A stretch of DNA of 64,000 nt from Erysipelotrichaceae bacterium NK3D112 (lineage in GTDB: Bacteria; Bacillota_I; Bacilli_A; Erysipelotrichales; Erysipelotrichaceae), in the NCBI GenBank assembly GCA_000701725.1, contig JNJQ01000014.1, forward strand, positions 1 through 64,000, read 5' to 3'. The notes under the pieces are model-generated. The model saw only the letters and a list, made by a program, of their open reading frames with translations. It was not told the origin of the DNA and ran no database searches. Shown here in pieces: positions 16,821 to 25,279 of this stretch (position 1 is the stretch's first letter; each line of letters starts with the position of its first letter). The position numbers and the translations under genes were made by a program.

Positions 16821-18476
16821 TCAGTTTTCTTCCAGTTTGATGGAATAGGTTTCCTTTTCGAAGTCCACATCCAGTCTTGCGCAGCCGGCTGCGTTTTTCC
16901 AGATGATGCACATGAGAGAGCCGTTCAGATCACAGCTGATCTCAGCATCTTCCGAGAAGATTTCGCTGGTGTTTCTCATTCTGAGCATTTCCAGCTGCTT
17001 TTGTACGACATCCTTTTTCAGGCTTTCCTCAATCTGTTCCTTTGTCAGATTGGTGCGGTTGATTTCCTTGTGACCGCCTTCACCCGCTCTGCGCATGGCT
17101 TCATAGTCATTGGTTCCGGCAAACAGGTCAAGATACCAGACCTGCGGCTTGCCGGGCATGAACAGCTGAATGGCTCTTGCCATTAACATTCTCGCATCAC
17201 TCTCACCAAGCGCGCTGTAATAAGTCGCGTTGACCTGGTAATAGACATTCTTTGCGCCATGGAGATCCTTGACATAACCGCCTCTGTCGACGGTGGCCTT
17301 GATGACATTCTGGATGCTTTCCTCAGAGAGCAGTCCCTTGAGATCCAGCAGGGGGATGCCGTCATGGCAGCCGAGCATATTGACTGTACGGATCTTCTTT
17401 TCAATGATCTCGTCAAACCATTTTTTCAGATAGGTGCCGTTCTTTCTTTCAAACGCGTCAATGACCAGTCCCGGCAGGAAGAAGTCATAAACCATATAGC
17501 CCTTGGAGGCCAGTGTTTCATAGATTTTCTCCTCATAGGAGGCGTGGATTTCAGGCAGAACGGTGAGGTTGTTTTCCTTCGCGATGGCTGCGACTTTTTC
17601 CAGCAGATCCCATGTGCCCGGATCATTGAGGAAGTTCTTCTCGCCCGGCTCTTTGGGAGCGTAGGCAAACGCATCCAGACGCACAATCGATGTGCCGTAA
17701 TCAGCCAGTCTCTTCAGGGTGTCTCTGTAATAATCCCAGACCAGAGGGGATTTGATATTGAGATCCATCTGGCCGAGATAGGTGCGTCTTGCCTGCACAT
17801 AATCCAGGACCTGATCTTTGTATTTGTTCCATCTGCCGAAATCAATTGTTTCCGGTTTTTTGGAGGAGTGATTGAAGATATCGGCGATCTCACTTGCAAC
17901 GCAGTACTGCAGATTGAGATCTCTTACCAGTTCATAGGCGTTCAGATCGGGATAATTGATTTCCTGATAGAAGGTATTCCAGTAAGGCACATCTCTTCCG
18001 TCCGGGAAGCGCACCATGAGAATGGGCAGGCCCGCCTTGCGGAAGAACATGTCGCGGATATATTTCTCATCCGGCTGGATATAGCCGGCTTCCGTCATTT
18101 CACCGCAGCCTTCCCAGAAGCGGTTCCAGTCAATGAAGAAATCTCTGTATTCGGATTCATCCCCGTTTTTCAGGATGTCCTGGAACTGGGGAGAAAGGAC
18201 GGAAATGTGATTGAGAACGAAATCCATCATCAGACGGATGTTCAGCTTTTTCAGCTCTTCGATATCTTCTTTGGAAGCCAGTGACTCATTGAGGTCATAG
18301 TTGACCAGTGAGAATCCGCGGTCAAGATCGGAGTTGAAGACACTGGGCAGGATATAGAAGGATTCAAAAGTGTCTTTGAATTCATCTTTTTTCAGAACCT
18401 CGACGATATCCTTTAACTGTCCGCCCATGGAATCGCAGTAGGCGTTCAGAAGTGTTCCGGTTTTTGTTCTGTCCAT
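16821..18476 (-). CDS. GH13 glucoside phosphorylase, sucrose-phosphorylase-like
   Basis: 551 residues, GH13 subfamily 18 type. Motifs: MDFVLNHIS (region I), VRLDAFAY with the Asp nucleophile near 268, LPEIHASYEEK with the Glu acid/base near 310, LGCHDGI (region IV, near 370), then YQVNATYYSALG and LFMPGKPQVWYLDLFAG. Enzymes of this group phosphorolyse sucrose, sucrose 6-phosphate or glucosylglycerate to glucose 1-phosphate. It is longer than classic sucrose phosphorylases (about 490-505), with extra sequence near residues 120-230, so the acceptor is uncertain. It is cytoplasmic, with no signal peptide. It starts 1 base after the P-loop kinase gene, with which it is co-transcribed. Confidence 0.82.
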   Translation of the reverse strand: MDRTKTGTLLNAYCDSMGGQLKDIVEVLKKDEFKDTFESFYILPSVFNSDLDRGFSLVNYDLNESLASKEDIEELKKLNIRLMMDFVLNHISVLSPQFQDILKNGDESEYRDFFIDWNRFWEGCGEMTEAGYIQPDEKYIRDMFFRKAGLPILMVRFPDGRDVPYWNTFYQEINYPDLNAYELVRDLNLQYCVASEIADIFNHSSKKPETIDFGRWNKYKDQVLDYVQARRTYLGQMDLNIKSPLVWDYYRDTLKRLADYGTSIVRLDAFAYAPKEPGEKNFLNDPGTWDLLEKVAAIAKENNLTVLPEIHASYEEKIYETLASKGYMVYDFFLPGLVIDAFERKNGTYLKKWFDEIIEKKIRTVNMLGCHDGIPLLDLKGLLSEESIQNVIKATVDRGGYVKDLHGAKNVYYQVNATYYSALGESDARMLMARAIQLFMPGKPQVWYLDLFAGTNDYEAMRRAGEGGHKEINRTNLTKEQIEESLKKDVVQKQLEMLRMRNTSEIFSEDAEISCDLNGSLMCIIWKNAAGCARLDVDFEKETYSIKLEEN

Positions 18477-18477
18477 A

Positions 18478-19389
18478 TTACGGTCTTAAAACCTCGCCTT
18501 TCTTGGAAAGAATGATATCCGCGTTTTCCATTCTTCTGTCCAGCTTCTCCTGTTCGATTTCCAGAACCATTGTGACAAATGGCGAATCGGCGCCTGTGTC
18601 TCTGGCACGGAACAGACGGTATGCCTTTGTTTCTTCGGGAGTGGATCTGAGGCAGATGGAAATATCAACGCCTTTCACCTGATCGGCACCGCTGTGTGTC
18701 CATTCCAGCAGAAGCACGTCGGTGTCGCTGAAATCAACGTGGTCATACCATCTGGCATCCTCGGTTCTGCCCATGCGTTTGAGCCAGATCTTTTCATTTC
18801 CCTGCTTGAACGCATCCAGAACCCAGTTGATCTGGGCATAGTCCTGTTCCTTGTCCTCACCGAGATAGCCTTTCAGACCTTCTCTGCCATATGCCTGATA
18901 AGCCTTGAGCCATGGATAAGCTTCTGTTTCCTGAGGATCGGAGTCAGTCTCCTTCTTCCATAATTCATCGAGAACCTTCTGGGCATCCTCGCTGTAGAGT
19001 CCTTCTTTCAGCAGACCCTTGAGTCCTTCGGAGCGGAAAATGGAAAGACGCTCGGCATCGTTGTACATCGGAATGCGGCGCGGATAATTATCGCCGGAAA
19101 GGGCATAGGTTTTAATGCCGGCCGCATTGAGATAATAAGTGAGCAGGGATGTGGTCACGCTCTTTCCCGATCCGGAACCGCCGAAAATGGAAATGACATA
19201 TTTGCTGTCGCCCTTGTTTTTCATCATCTTGATGAGAAGTTTGAAAATGGTCTGCGCATGGGGCACAAGCGCATCTGAAATCATCACCTTGTCACCGGGC
19301 ATGTCGCCATGAGGCATGTCCTCAATCAGCTCGGGGAACTGCCATGTGTCGAGCTGGCCCAGGATCTGTTCAAGTCTGTTCTGAAGCAT
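18478..19389 (-). CDS. P-loop kinase, uridine-kinase/phosphoribulokinase-like
   Basis: 303 residues. An N-terminal helical region of about 65 residues precedes Walker A GGSGSGKS (near 70-77), then LSGDNYPRRIP, a typical Asp of small-molecule P-loop kinases, and a late DVLLLEWTHSG. It probably phosphorylates a sugar, nucleoside or acid released by the phosphorylase encoded 1 base downstream. Glycerate would fit a glucosylglycerate phosphorylase, but nothing in the sequence proves it. First gene of the two-gene operon, GGAGG before the ATG. Confidence 0.6.
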   Translation of the reverse strand: MLQNRLEQILGQLDTWQFPELIEDMPHGDMPGDKVMISDALVPHAQTIFKLLIKMMKNKGDSKYVISIFGGSGSGKSVTTSLLTYYLNAAGIKTYALSGDNYPRRIPMYNDAERLSIFRSEGLKGLLKEGLYSEDAQKVLDELWKKETDSDPQETEAYPWLKAYQAYGREGLKGYLGEDKEQDYAQINWVLDAFKQGNEKIWLKRMGRTEDARWYDHVDFSDTDVLLLEWTHSGADQVKGVDISICLRSTPEETKAYRLFRARDTGADSPFVTMVLEIEQEKLDRRMENADIILSKKGEVLRP

Positions 19390-19514
19390 ATAATTGTTTA
19401 TTCCTCCACCTTGTTACTAAAATCCATTTTATCAGTCTGTCCATATGACCGACAGTACTTTCACCAAGATTACACAAAAAATAACATCGTTATTTACATG
19501 GCACTAAAAACATC

Positions 19515-19553
19515 AAAAAAGAGGATTCAGTCCTCTTCATCACCGAATCCTCT
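19515..19553 (-). terminator. Terminator overlapping the 3' end of a coding region
   Basis: On the minus strand AGAGGATTC (19545-19553) pairs with GAATCCTCT (19520-19528) and six T follow. The left arm and loop are inside the last codons of the small gene at 19527, so coding and termination share the sequence. Confidence 0.8.
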
Positions 19554-19817
19554 CAGCAGTGTCTCATTGTATTTCTGATTGTAATATTCAGCTGATTTCT
19601 TCCTGATCCAGGCTTCCCGCTCTTCCATGATGGCAAGCATTTCATCCGCGATTTCCTCGGGATGTTTCGGCTTTGCCTGCCTGAGATAGCCGATCATTCT
19701 GCGCATTGCCTTTTCCGTACGAAGCTGTGATGCGACTGCTTTGCCGAAATCTTCGGGATAGCCCATCACTTTGAAAATGTATATCAGCTGTGCGGCTGTC
19801 TTCGCTCTTTCGTCCAT
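19527..19817 (-). CDS. Small unknown protein
   Basis: 96 residues from ATG 19817, which has GGAG ten bases before it; a GTG at 19835 in the same frame would add six residues. It is charged and helical, with IGYLRQAKPKHPEEIADEMLAIMEEREAW in the middle, a pattern I associate with uncharacterised Firmicutes proteins. There is no signal peptide and no membrane segment. It lies 52 bases downstream of the possible bilin-reductase-like gene on the same strand, so the two may form an operon. Confidence 0.6.
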   Translation of the reverse strand: MDERAKTAAQLIYIFKVMGYPEDFGKAVASQLRTEKAMRRMIGYLRQAKPKHPEEIADEMLAIMEEREAWIRKKSAEYYNQKYNETLLRGFGDEED

Positions 19818-19869
19818 ATCATTCAGTCTCCGCACATCATTTTACAGCAGGTCCTGCAAGACATCCATT

Positions 19870-20541
19870 TCAGATGCCGTACATGTGTTTCCTGATCATT
19901 CTTTCCGCGATCTCTTTGCCAAACAGCTTCACCATGGTATCAGCCGCCGGTCCGCCTTCTGCGATCAGACGGCCCGCGAATTCCGCCGTTTTTGCGGTCT
20001 TTTCATCAGCGGAACATTCCGGCGCATTCTTTAACTGCTTCACAAATGCGTCGATGTAATCATCTGCGGCTTTAGTGAACCGTGCGGAATATCCTTTGCC
20101 TTTCTTCGCCATGGAACACGGGAAGAGGATGGGATCATACCAGTGTCCGGAATGCTCATACTCAGGCAGATCTCTGTTCTGATCCTGAATCGCTTCAAAT
20201 GCTTTGTTTGCCTCAGGCGGCCACGGTTCAAGCTGTGTGTCATACAGTTCAGCCATGAATGTCTCCGTGCTGCCAAAGCGCATCGTGTCCACGTTGAACA
20301 GGGGAACATCCTTATGGACGGATGAGAGCACAACCGTCTCCATACTGACGAGATTGAACAGGAAGTTCATGCGCATGATGCACAGATGCCCGATGCCTTC
20401 GACTTCCCATGATTCTGTATTCAGACGGATTCCTTTTGCGTGCAGATGCGCATCGCTGCCGATGTCATTTTTTCTGAGAACATACTGTCTGTGCAGTGTC
20501 TCAAGCATATGGTTTCCGATTGTTGTATTGTTCATAATCAC
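19870..20541 (-). CDS. Unknown protein with resemblance to ferredoxin-dependent bilin reductases
   Basis: 223 residues, soluble. Three features recall phycocyanobilin:ferredoxin oxidoreductase relatives: a hydrophobic strand pair leading into DVPLFNVDTMRFG (compare the PxFGxDxV stretch with its catalytic Asp), an acidic strand MAELYDTQLEP soon after, and a C-terminal helix set ending KLFGKEIAERMIRKHMYG (compare FGxEWAExYI). This is pattern memory, not a search, so the call is tentative. AGGAG(T) precedes the start. It is divergent from a TetR regulator across 142 bases carrying two dyads. Confidence 0.4.
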   Translation of the reverse strand: MIMNNTTIGNHMLETLHRQYVLRKNDIGSDAHLHAKGIRLNTESWEVEGIGHLCIMRMNFLFNLVSMETVVLSSVHKDVPLFNVDTMRFGSTETFMAELYDTQLEPWPPEANKAFEAIQDQNRDLPEYEHSGHWYDPILFPCSMAKKGKGYSARFTKAADDYIDAFVKQLKNAPECSADEKTAKTAEFAGRLIAEGGPAADTMVKLFGKEIAERMIRKHMYGI

Positions 20542-20582
20542 TCCTTAAAACAACCACATTATACGCGCATCATAGACAACCG

Positions 20583-20663
20583 CAAGTTGCCTGTATCTAC
20601 TATGTTGCAACTTGTGAAAAAAATATTATAATGAAGCCAAGAAAACTGAACGCGTTCAGTTTT
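20583..20663 (+). promoter_or_regulatory. tetR promoter with two dyads
   Basis: Plus-strand promoter TTGCAA (20605-20610), 16 bp, TATAAT (20627-20632). A perfect 22-bp palindrome centred on GAACGCGTTC spans 20642-20663, just downstream of the -10. A second dyad, CAAGTTGC/GCAACTTG (20583-20590, 20607-20614), covers the -35 and points toward the divergent gene. The first fits a TetR autoregulatory operator. Confidence 0.7.
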
Positions 20664-20683
20664 AAAAAACCGGGGAGAACTAT

Positions 20684-21214
20684 ATGGCGGAAAAAGGCAG
20701 AAACACAAAGCTCAGAATACTTAATGCGACCAGGCGGTTCATGATGGAATCCCCGGATGAAACGCTGTCGATGCGCACAATCGCATCCCTGTGCGGCATT
20801 TCGGCAGGAACGATCTACAACCACTTTCCCGACAAGGACAGCCTGATGGCGGCGATCATGATCGAGGACTGGCACAAATCGCTCCATGACATGGAAACGG
20901 AATGCATGAATGCGCGCAGTCTGTCAGAAGGGGTTGCGGGAATCTATCATGCGCTTTTGGATTTCGTTGAAATCTACAGCGGTTTCTGGAAGGAATACCG
21001 TGTGCCCGGAAACTTTGATGATGTGAAGGGAAAACGCCACAGACAGCTGGTCACGGAGATTTCCGGATATATCAGAAAGCTTCTGGAGAAATTCGCGCAT
21101 GAGGAGGATCTCATCATGGACCGGATTCTTGCGGAAAACGTTCTTTCCGCAGCCGTGCAGAAGGAAATCACTCTGGAAATGCTGCTGCGGCTGGTTTCAT
21201 ACATTGCGGATTAG
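20684..21214 (+). CDS. TetR/AcrR-family regulator
   Basis: 176 residues. The N-terminal helix-turn-helix is about 10-55 (KLRILNATRRFMME..., TIASLCGISAGTIYNHFPDKDSL). The C-terminal ligand domain is unlike named subfamilies. The 22-bp palindrome right upstream is the likely operator. First gene of an apparent five-gene operon (tetR, flavin reductase, NmrA-like, steroid-reductase-like, membrane protein) with gaps of 13, 41, 2 and 0 bases. Stop codon is TAG. Confidence 0.88.
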   Translation: MAEKGRNTKLRILNATRRFMMESPDETLSMRTIASLCGISAGTIYNHFPDKDSLMAAIMIEDWHKSLHDMETECMNARSLSEGVAGIYHALLDFVEIYSGFWKEYRVPGNFDDVKGKRHRQLVTEISGYIRKLLEKFAHEEDLIMDRILAENVLSAAVQKEITLEMLLRLVSYIAD

Positions 21215-21227
21215 GAGGATATGAAAG

Positions 21228-22166
21228 ATGAGCAGTTTCAAGGATCTCAGAATTGTCGATAACTTTTATCAGACATCACTTTTCTTTCCGATGCCGGTGG
21301 TGCTGATCAGCACACTGACCGATGACGGAAAAACAACATGCGGACCGTATTCACTGGTTCAGCCGTTCTACATTGCGGGCAAGGATTACTATGCGATGTT
21401 ATTGAGCTGCCGCAATTCCAGCAACACGGCGCAGAATCTGATCAAACATAAAAAATGCGTCCTGAATTTCCTTCCGGACAAAAAGTCCTATTTCAAGGAG
21501 ACGGTACGTCTGGGCTGGCCGGGCGACACACCGGAAGAAAAGATGAAAGACTTCAAATTCACGCTGGAAGACGGTCTGATGAAACAGGCGGATCCGCAGG
21601 GCACATACCCGAAAGTGATTGCGGAAGCCTTCCAGGCGATGGAATGCACATGGATGGACAATCTGGAACACAGTGAGGACACTCAGCCGCTCAAAGAGGG
21701 AGAGGATCATTATGAGCTGGAATCCTATCATGATTTCAACGGCATCACCTCACCCTATGGCGCCCACTTCGTATTGAGAGTGGACAAGATTCTCATGAAA
21801 GAGAAGTATTACAACGCGATTGTCAACGGTGTGAAACGCTTTGACTTCCCGCCGGTGCCGGTGGATTACGGATACCGTGATTCCAAAAACTTCTGGTATC
21901 ACAAACATAACTTCATGATTCCGGAACTGCTGCCGATGAGACAGACAACCGTGCAGTCGGTGCGCTATGCGGCAGACCGTATCGATCCCTCCGTCACCTT
22001 TACGGATGAGGCGCTTGCCATGCTGGTCAATGTGCCCAGAGTCTTCCTTCCGACTGTCCTGAAGGGCTGCATCAAATGGGCGAAGGAAAACGGCGTGACC
22101 AATATCACCGAAAAGGAAATGAAGATCATCAACGACAAGAGAAACAAGGAAAAGAAAAAGAAATAA
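21228..22166 (+). CDS. Flavin reductase-like (FMN-binding split-barrel) protein
   Basis: 312 residues. Residues about 1-170 resemble the flavin-reductase domain: SLFFPMPVVLISTLTDDGKT, then GPYSLVQPFYIAGKDYYAMLL, then CRNSSNTAQNLIKHKKCVLNFL. The protein is longer than simple flavin reductases (about 180), with a C-terminal part rich in charged residues and ending in a Lys tail. It likely binds FMN and reduces a flavin or a small substrate. AGGAGG stands 9 bases before the ATG. Confidence 0.72.
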   Translation: MSSFKDLRIVDNFYQTSLFFPMPVVLISTLTDDGKTTCGPYSLVQPFYIAGKDYYAMLLSCRNSSNTAQNLIKHKKCVLNFLPDKKSYFKETVRLGWPGDTPEEKMKDFKFTLEDGLMKQADPQGTYPKVIAEAFQAMECTWMDNLEHSEDTQPLKEGEDHYELESYHDFNGITSPYGAHFVLRVDKILMKEKYYNAIVNGVKRFDFPPVPVDYGYRDSKNFWYHKHNFMIPELLPMRQTTVQSVRYAADRIDPSVTFTDEALAMLVNVPRVFLPTVLKGCIKWAKENGVTNITEKEMKIINDKRNKEKKKK

Positions 22167-22207
22167 TCCGTTTCGGATATACAGAACAACAAAGGAGTGT
22201 GCAGAAA

Positions 22208-23068
22208 ATGAAAGTATTGCTGGCAGGAGCTTATGGAAAGCTCGGAACCGATGTGTTGAAGACACTTGTACGCGAAGGCCATGATGTGCTGGCTGTTGAC
22301 ATGGTTACCAGAGACATTGACGGCATTGAAGGAAAGTATGAAAAGAAAAAGGTGGATGTCACAAAACCTGAACAGGTCAAAGGCATCTGCGCAGGCAGGG
22401 AGGTTGTGATCACAACCGTCGGTCTGACCGGAAGCAGCGCCACCGTGACCAATTATGATGTCGATTATCAGGGCAACCTGAACATCCTCAATGATGCCGT
22501 GAAGGAAGGCGTGAAGAACTTTGCGTATGTCTCCGTTCTCAAAGCCGATGATCCCAAAGCGGCAGGCGTGTCCATGCTGGATGCCAAGGCGAAGTTTGAG
22601 AAGAAGTTAAAGGAAAGCGGACTGCAGTATACCATTTACCGTCCGACCGGATATTTCTATGACATCGTCAAGGTGTTCAAGCCGATGATTGCCAAGGGCA
22701 AGGTCACACTGCTCGGCAAGGAGCCTGTCTCATGCAATGTCATTGATACAACCGATCTGGCTGATTTCATGGTCAAGCATATGCTGGATGACAACAAGAC
22801 CTATAACATCGGCGGCACCGAGACTTACACCTATGAGGAAATCGCCAATATGATGTTTGCGGTCAACGGCAAGACACCCAATATCTCAAGAGCGCCGGTA
22901 TGGCTGTTTGATGTGCTGGCCTGGATTCAGAAGGTGAAGAAGACCGGTAAGGAAAGCATCATCCGCTTCTCCAAGTGGACATTGAGCAATTCGATGGTCG
23001 CCGATACCGAATACGGAAAACTTTCCTTTAAGAAATACATTGAGGAAAACGGAAAGGTCGATGCGTGA
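22208..23068 (+). CDS. NAD(P)-binding NmrA/atypical SDR protein
   Basis: 286 residues from the ATG preceded by AAAGGAGTG; a longer frame upstream is rejected. Rossmann start MKVLLAGAYGKLGTDVLKTL, an Asp at the end of strand 2 (LAVDM), then VVITTVGLTGS, YVSVLKAD and YTIYRPTGYFYDI. It lacks the classical YxxxK, as expected for NmrA-like atypical SDRs. The substrate is unknown. Third gene of the TetR-led operon. Confidence 0.8.
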   Translation: MKVLLAGAYGKLGTDVLKTLVREGHDVLAVDMVTRDIDGIEGKYEKKKVDVTKPEQVKGICAGREVVITTVGLTGSSATVTNYDVDYQGNLNILNDAVKEGVKNFAYVSVLKADDPKAAGVSMLDAKAKFEKKLKESGLQYTIYRPTGYFYDIVKVFKPMIAKGKVTLLGKEPVSCNVIDTTDLADFMVKHMLDDNKTYNIGGTETYTYEEIANMMFAVNGKTPNISRAPVWLFDVLAWIQKVKKTGKESIIRFSKWTLSNSMVADTEYGKLSFKKYIEENGKVDA

Positions 23069-23070
23069 TC

Positions 23071-23859
23071 ATGGGATTTGAAAAACTCTGGATCGTCTTC
23101 GTTGTATGCCTGCTGGCATGCTCGGTCGGCTTTCACAACTTTATCTGGTTCATGTCTGTCGGCTACGGTCTGGCCGTGGCGGCAGGCGGAGCTGCGATTC
23201 TGATTCTCTTTTTCTCAAAACTGACATGGGTCACCGTGATTCAGTGCGCGGTTCTGCTGTTTTACGGCATCCGTCTGGCATATTTCCTGTGGTCGCGTGA
23301 GCGCACCAGCAAGTCCTACAAAGACGCGATGAAAGGCGTCACGGACAGCACTGTTCCGATGCCGGTCATGATTGTCATGTGGCTGTTTCTGGGTGTGCTT
23401 TACACCATGCAGGTGTCACCGGTGTTCTACCGTTTGTACAACGGTTCCACTGATACCGTGCTTCCTCTGATCGGTGCTGTGATTTCTTTCGCCGGTGCAG
23501 TCATTGAAGCGATGGCGGACGCCCAGAAGAGCGAGCAGAAAAAGAAGAATCCGAAGAAGGTCGCAACCGAAGGCCTCTTCAGGATCTGCCGCTGCCCGAA
23601 CTATTTCGGTGAACTGCTGATGTGGCTCGGCGTATTTGTCGGCGGATTAACCACATACACAGGAATCGGCCAGTGGCTGATGGCAATCATCTCCTTCATC
23701 GCCATTATCATCATCATGTTCAATGGCGCCCAGCGTCTTGAAAAGCGTCAGGCAAAACGCTATGGAAATGATCCGGAATTCAATCACTATTGTGATACAA
23801 CCCCGATCATCATTCCGTTTGTGCCGCTGTATCATCTGACAAAGAAAGAAGGCAGATAA
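23071..23859 (+). CDS. DUF1295/steroid 5-alpha-reductase-like membrane protein
   Basis: 262 residues, about six or seven membrane segments. The motif GLFRICRCPNYFGELLMWLGVF (split by eye at residues about 168-190) matches the conserved RxPNYxGE stretch of the steroid-reductase/isoprenylcysteine-methyltransferase-like superfamily. Members reduce C=C bonds of steroids or lipids with NADPH, or methylate. Here, next to flavin and NAD(P) proteins, lipid or sterol reduction is an attractive inference. The start is ATG 23071; a GTG at 23065 overlaps the previous stop. Confidence 0.72.
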   Translation: MGFEKLWIVFVVCLLACSVGFHNFIWFMSVGYGLAVAAGGAAILILFFSKLTWVTVIQCAVLLFYGIRLAYFLWSRERTSKSYKDAMKGVTDSTVPMPVMIVMWLFLGVLYTMQVSPVFYRLYNGSTDTVLPLIGAVISFAGAVIEAMADAQKSEQKKKNPKKVATEGLFRICRCPNYFGELLMWLGVFVGGLTTYTGIGQWLMAIISFIAIIIIMFNGAQRLEKRQAKRYGNDPEFNHYCDTTPIIIPFVPLYHLTKKEGR

Positions 23860-24468
23860 ATGAGCATCCCCATGGCTCTTGCCGACTTCATCCCGGTTGT
23901 GTTGTTTCTGATCGCCTCATTCACACTGATGCATGATCTCTATCACATGATGTCCAAAGGCGCATTCGCTCTGTTTGCGGCAGGCATGATCGTGATTCTC
24001 ACAGCCGGATTCTATAAAGCTTCCTGGAAATTTCTCTATACGATGAACATCTGCGATTTCACCGCTCTCAATCAGTCCTTCTTCCCGATGCAGTCAACCG
24101 GGTTCATGCTCGGGGGCATCGGTATGGCCGGCCTGCTGTTTTTCAGACAGAAGCGCACAATCATGACAGCGGTTCCCGCCGTATTCGGAGGAACCATGAT
24201 CTTTGTGTTCTTCACGATCATCGGCACCGCCCTGATCTGGAGCGGCATGGCGGACATTTCCGCGAAGATGAAAAAGAAAAACTGCATGATTCTCTTCCTG
24301 GTCTCATTTGTGTGCATGCTGGGAATGGGATATCTTTCCTCAAAGGATTTCACGAATCCGATGTTCAACTGGATCGGTGAGTTTGTCAACATCGCCGGCA
24401 TGTCACTGTTTTTATGCGGAGTGAAGCTGCTGCACAAAGCAGGTCTGGAAACATTTGAAATGCATTGA
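23860..24468 (+). CDS. Unknown polytopic membrane protein
   Basis: 202 residues with six hydrophobic segments (near 8-24, 32-52, 75-95, 100-130, 142-158 and 170-190). No recognisable motif. It begins directly after the stop of the DUF1295 gene, so it is translated from the same message, and it ends the operon at a strong terminator. Confidence 0.7.
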   Translation: MSIPMALADFIPVVLFLIASFTLMHDLYHMMSKGAFALFAAGMIVILTAGFYKASWKFLYTMNICDFTALNQSFFPMQSTGFMLGGIGMAGLLFFRQKRTIMTAVPAVFGGTMIFVFFTIIGTALIWSGMADISAKMKKKNCMILFLVSFVCMLGMGYLSSKDFTNPMFNWIGEFVNIAGMSLFLCGVKLLHKAGLETFEMH

Positions 24469-24476
24469 AAAAAAAG

Positions 24477-24519
24477 AATACGCGTCCGGCTCACTTCTGA
24501 GCACAGATGCGTATTTTTT
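24477..24519. terminator. Bidirectional terminator
   Basis: AATACGC (24477-24483 with its flanking base) pairs with GCGTATT (24509-24515), with an inner GCTCA/TGAGC stem. An A run lies before and a T run after. Shared by the TetR operon and the convergent HAD gene. Confidence 0.85.
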
Positions 24520-24523
24520 CAAT

Positions 24524-25159
24524 TCAGTCCATGTTTTCAATGATATCCGGCAGTTCTCTCATGCTGTCGCAGCGGTATGCCGCATCCGGCACATCGCCGA
24601 ATCCCCATGAGACAAAGATGAAGGGAACACCGGCAATTTCACAGCATTCCTCATCCCGTTTTGTGTCGCCGACATAGACGGGATTTTTCAAGTCATAATC
24701 AGCGATCATCTTTTTCAGATTGTCCGGTTTGTCCAGACCGTTGTCGCCAAAACATAAATGCCCTTTGACAAACGGTTCAATGCCCGCATGAGCCATGACC
24801 GCCTCGATATATCCTCTGCCGCAGTTGGAGAGGATGAACAGCTGATAATCTTTGCTCAACAGTTCAAATGTCGCTCTGACATCCGGATATAGATCCGTTC
24901 CGTTTGTGCGGATCTCATCATTTTCAAGCCGCTCCATCTCTTCGGTGATTTCCCTGGAAACAGACAGGGGCAGCTCAGGAAGTACCGCCGTTGCCCAATC
25001 GTCCATCGTTTTGCCCATCAGAGAACCCGCCAGCGTTTCATCCAGAAGCCGGTGGGGATGGGGAAGGGAATCAAGATGTCTGTTCCATGAGGCGATGATT
25101 GCCCTGGTGCTGTTGGTAAGCGTTCCGTCAATATCAAAGATGATGGCGTCTTTTTTCAT
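24524..25159 (-). CDS. HAD-family hydrolase (phosphoglycolate-phosphatase-like)
   Basis: 211 residues. HAD motif I is IFDIDGTLTNS (near 6-16), motif II LFILSNCGRG (near 113), and motif III/IV YVGDTKRDEE (near 167). A helical cap lies between motifs I and II. It is a likely phosphatase on a small phosphorylated metabolite. It is a single gene, divergent from the transglutaminase-like gene. Confidence 0.85.
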   Translation of the reverse strand: MKKDAIIFDIDGTLTNSTRAIIASWNRHLDSLPHPHRLLDETLAGSLMGKTMDDWATAVLPELPLSVSREITEEMERLENDEIRTNGTDLYPDVRATFELLSKDYQLFILSNCGRGYIEAVMAHAGIEPFVKGHLCFGDNGLDKPDNLKKMIADYDLKNPVYVGDTKRDEECCEIAGVPFIFVSWGFGDVPDAAYRCDSMRELPDIIENMD

Positions 25160-25279
25160 AATATTTCTCCGTCTTCAGCGGCTTCAGAATACATCAGATT
25201 GTGCCTGATGGCAAAAGTTTTCCATGCGTGCTTTCACACAGGCTATAATGAAATCATAAAGACAAGAGGAAAATCATCT

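Noticed and set aside
17259-18284. 341-codon open frame on the plus strand opposite the GH13 phosphorylase
   Set aside because: It is the antisense shadow of a gene with all GH13 motifs, and its own translation has no domain-like pattern.
19527-19835. TrpR-like YerC regulator
   Set aside because: The size is similar, but the sequence lacks the YerC helix-turn-helix pattern (AQRxEVAxML, SxATISR).
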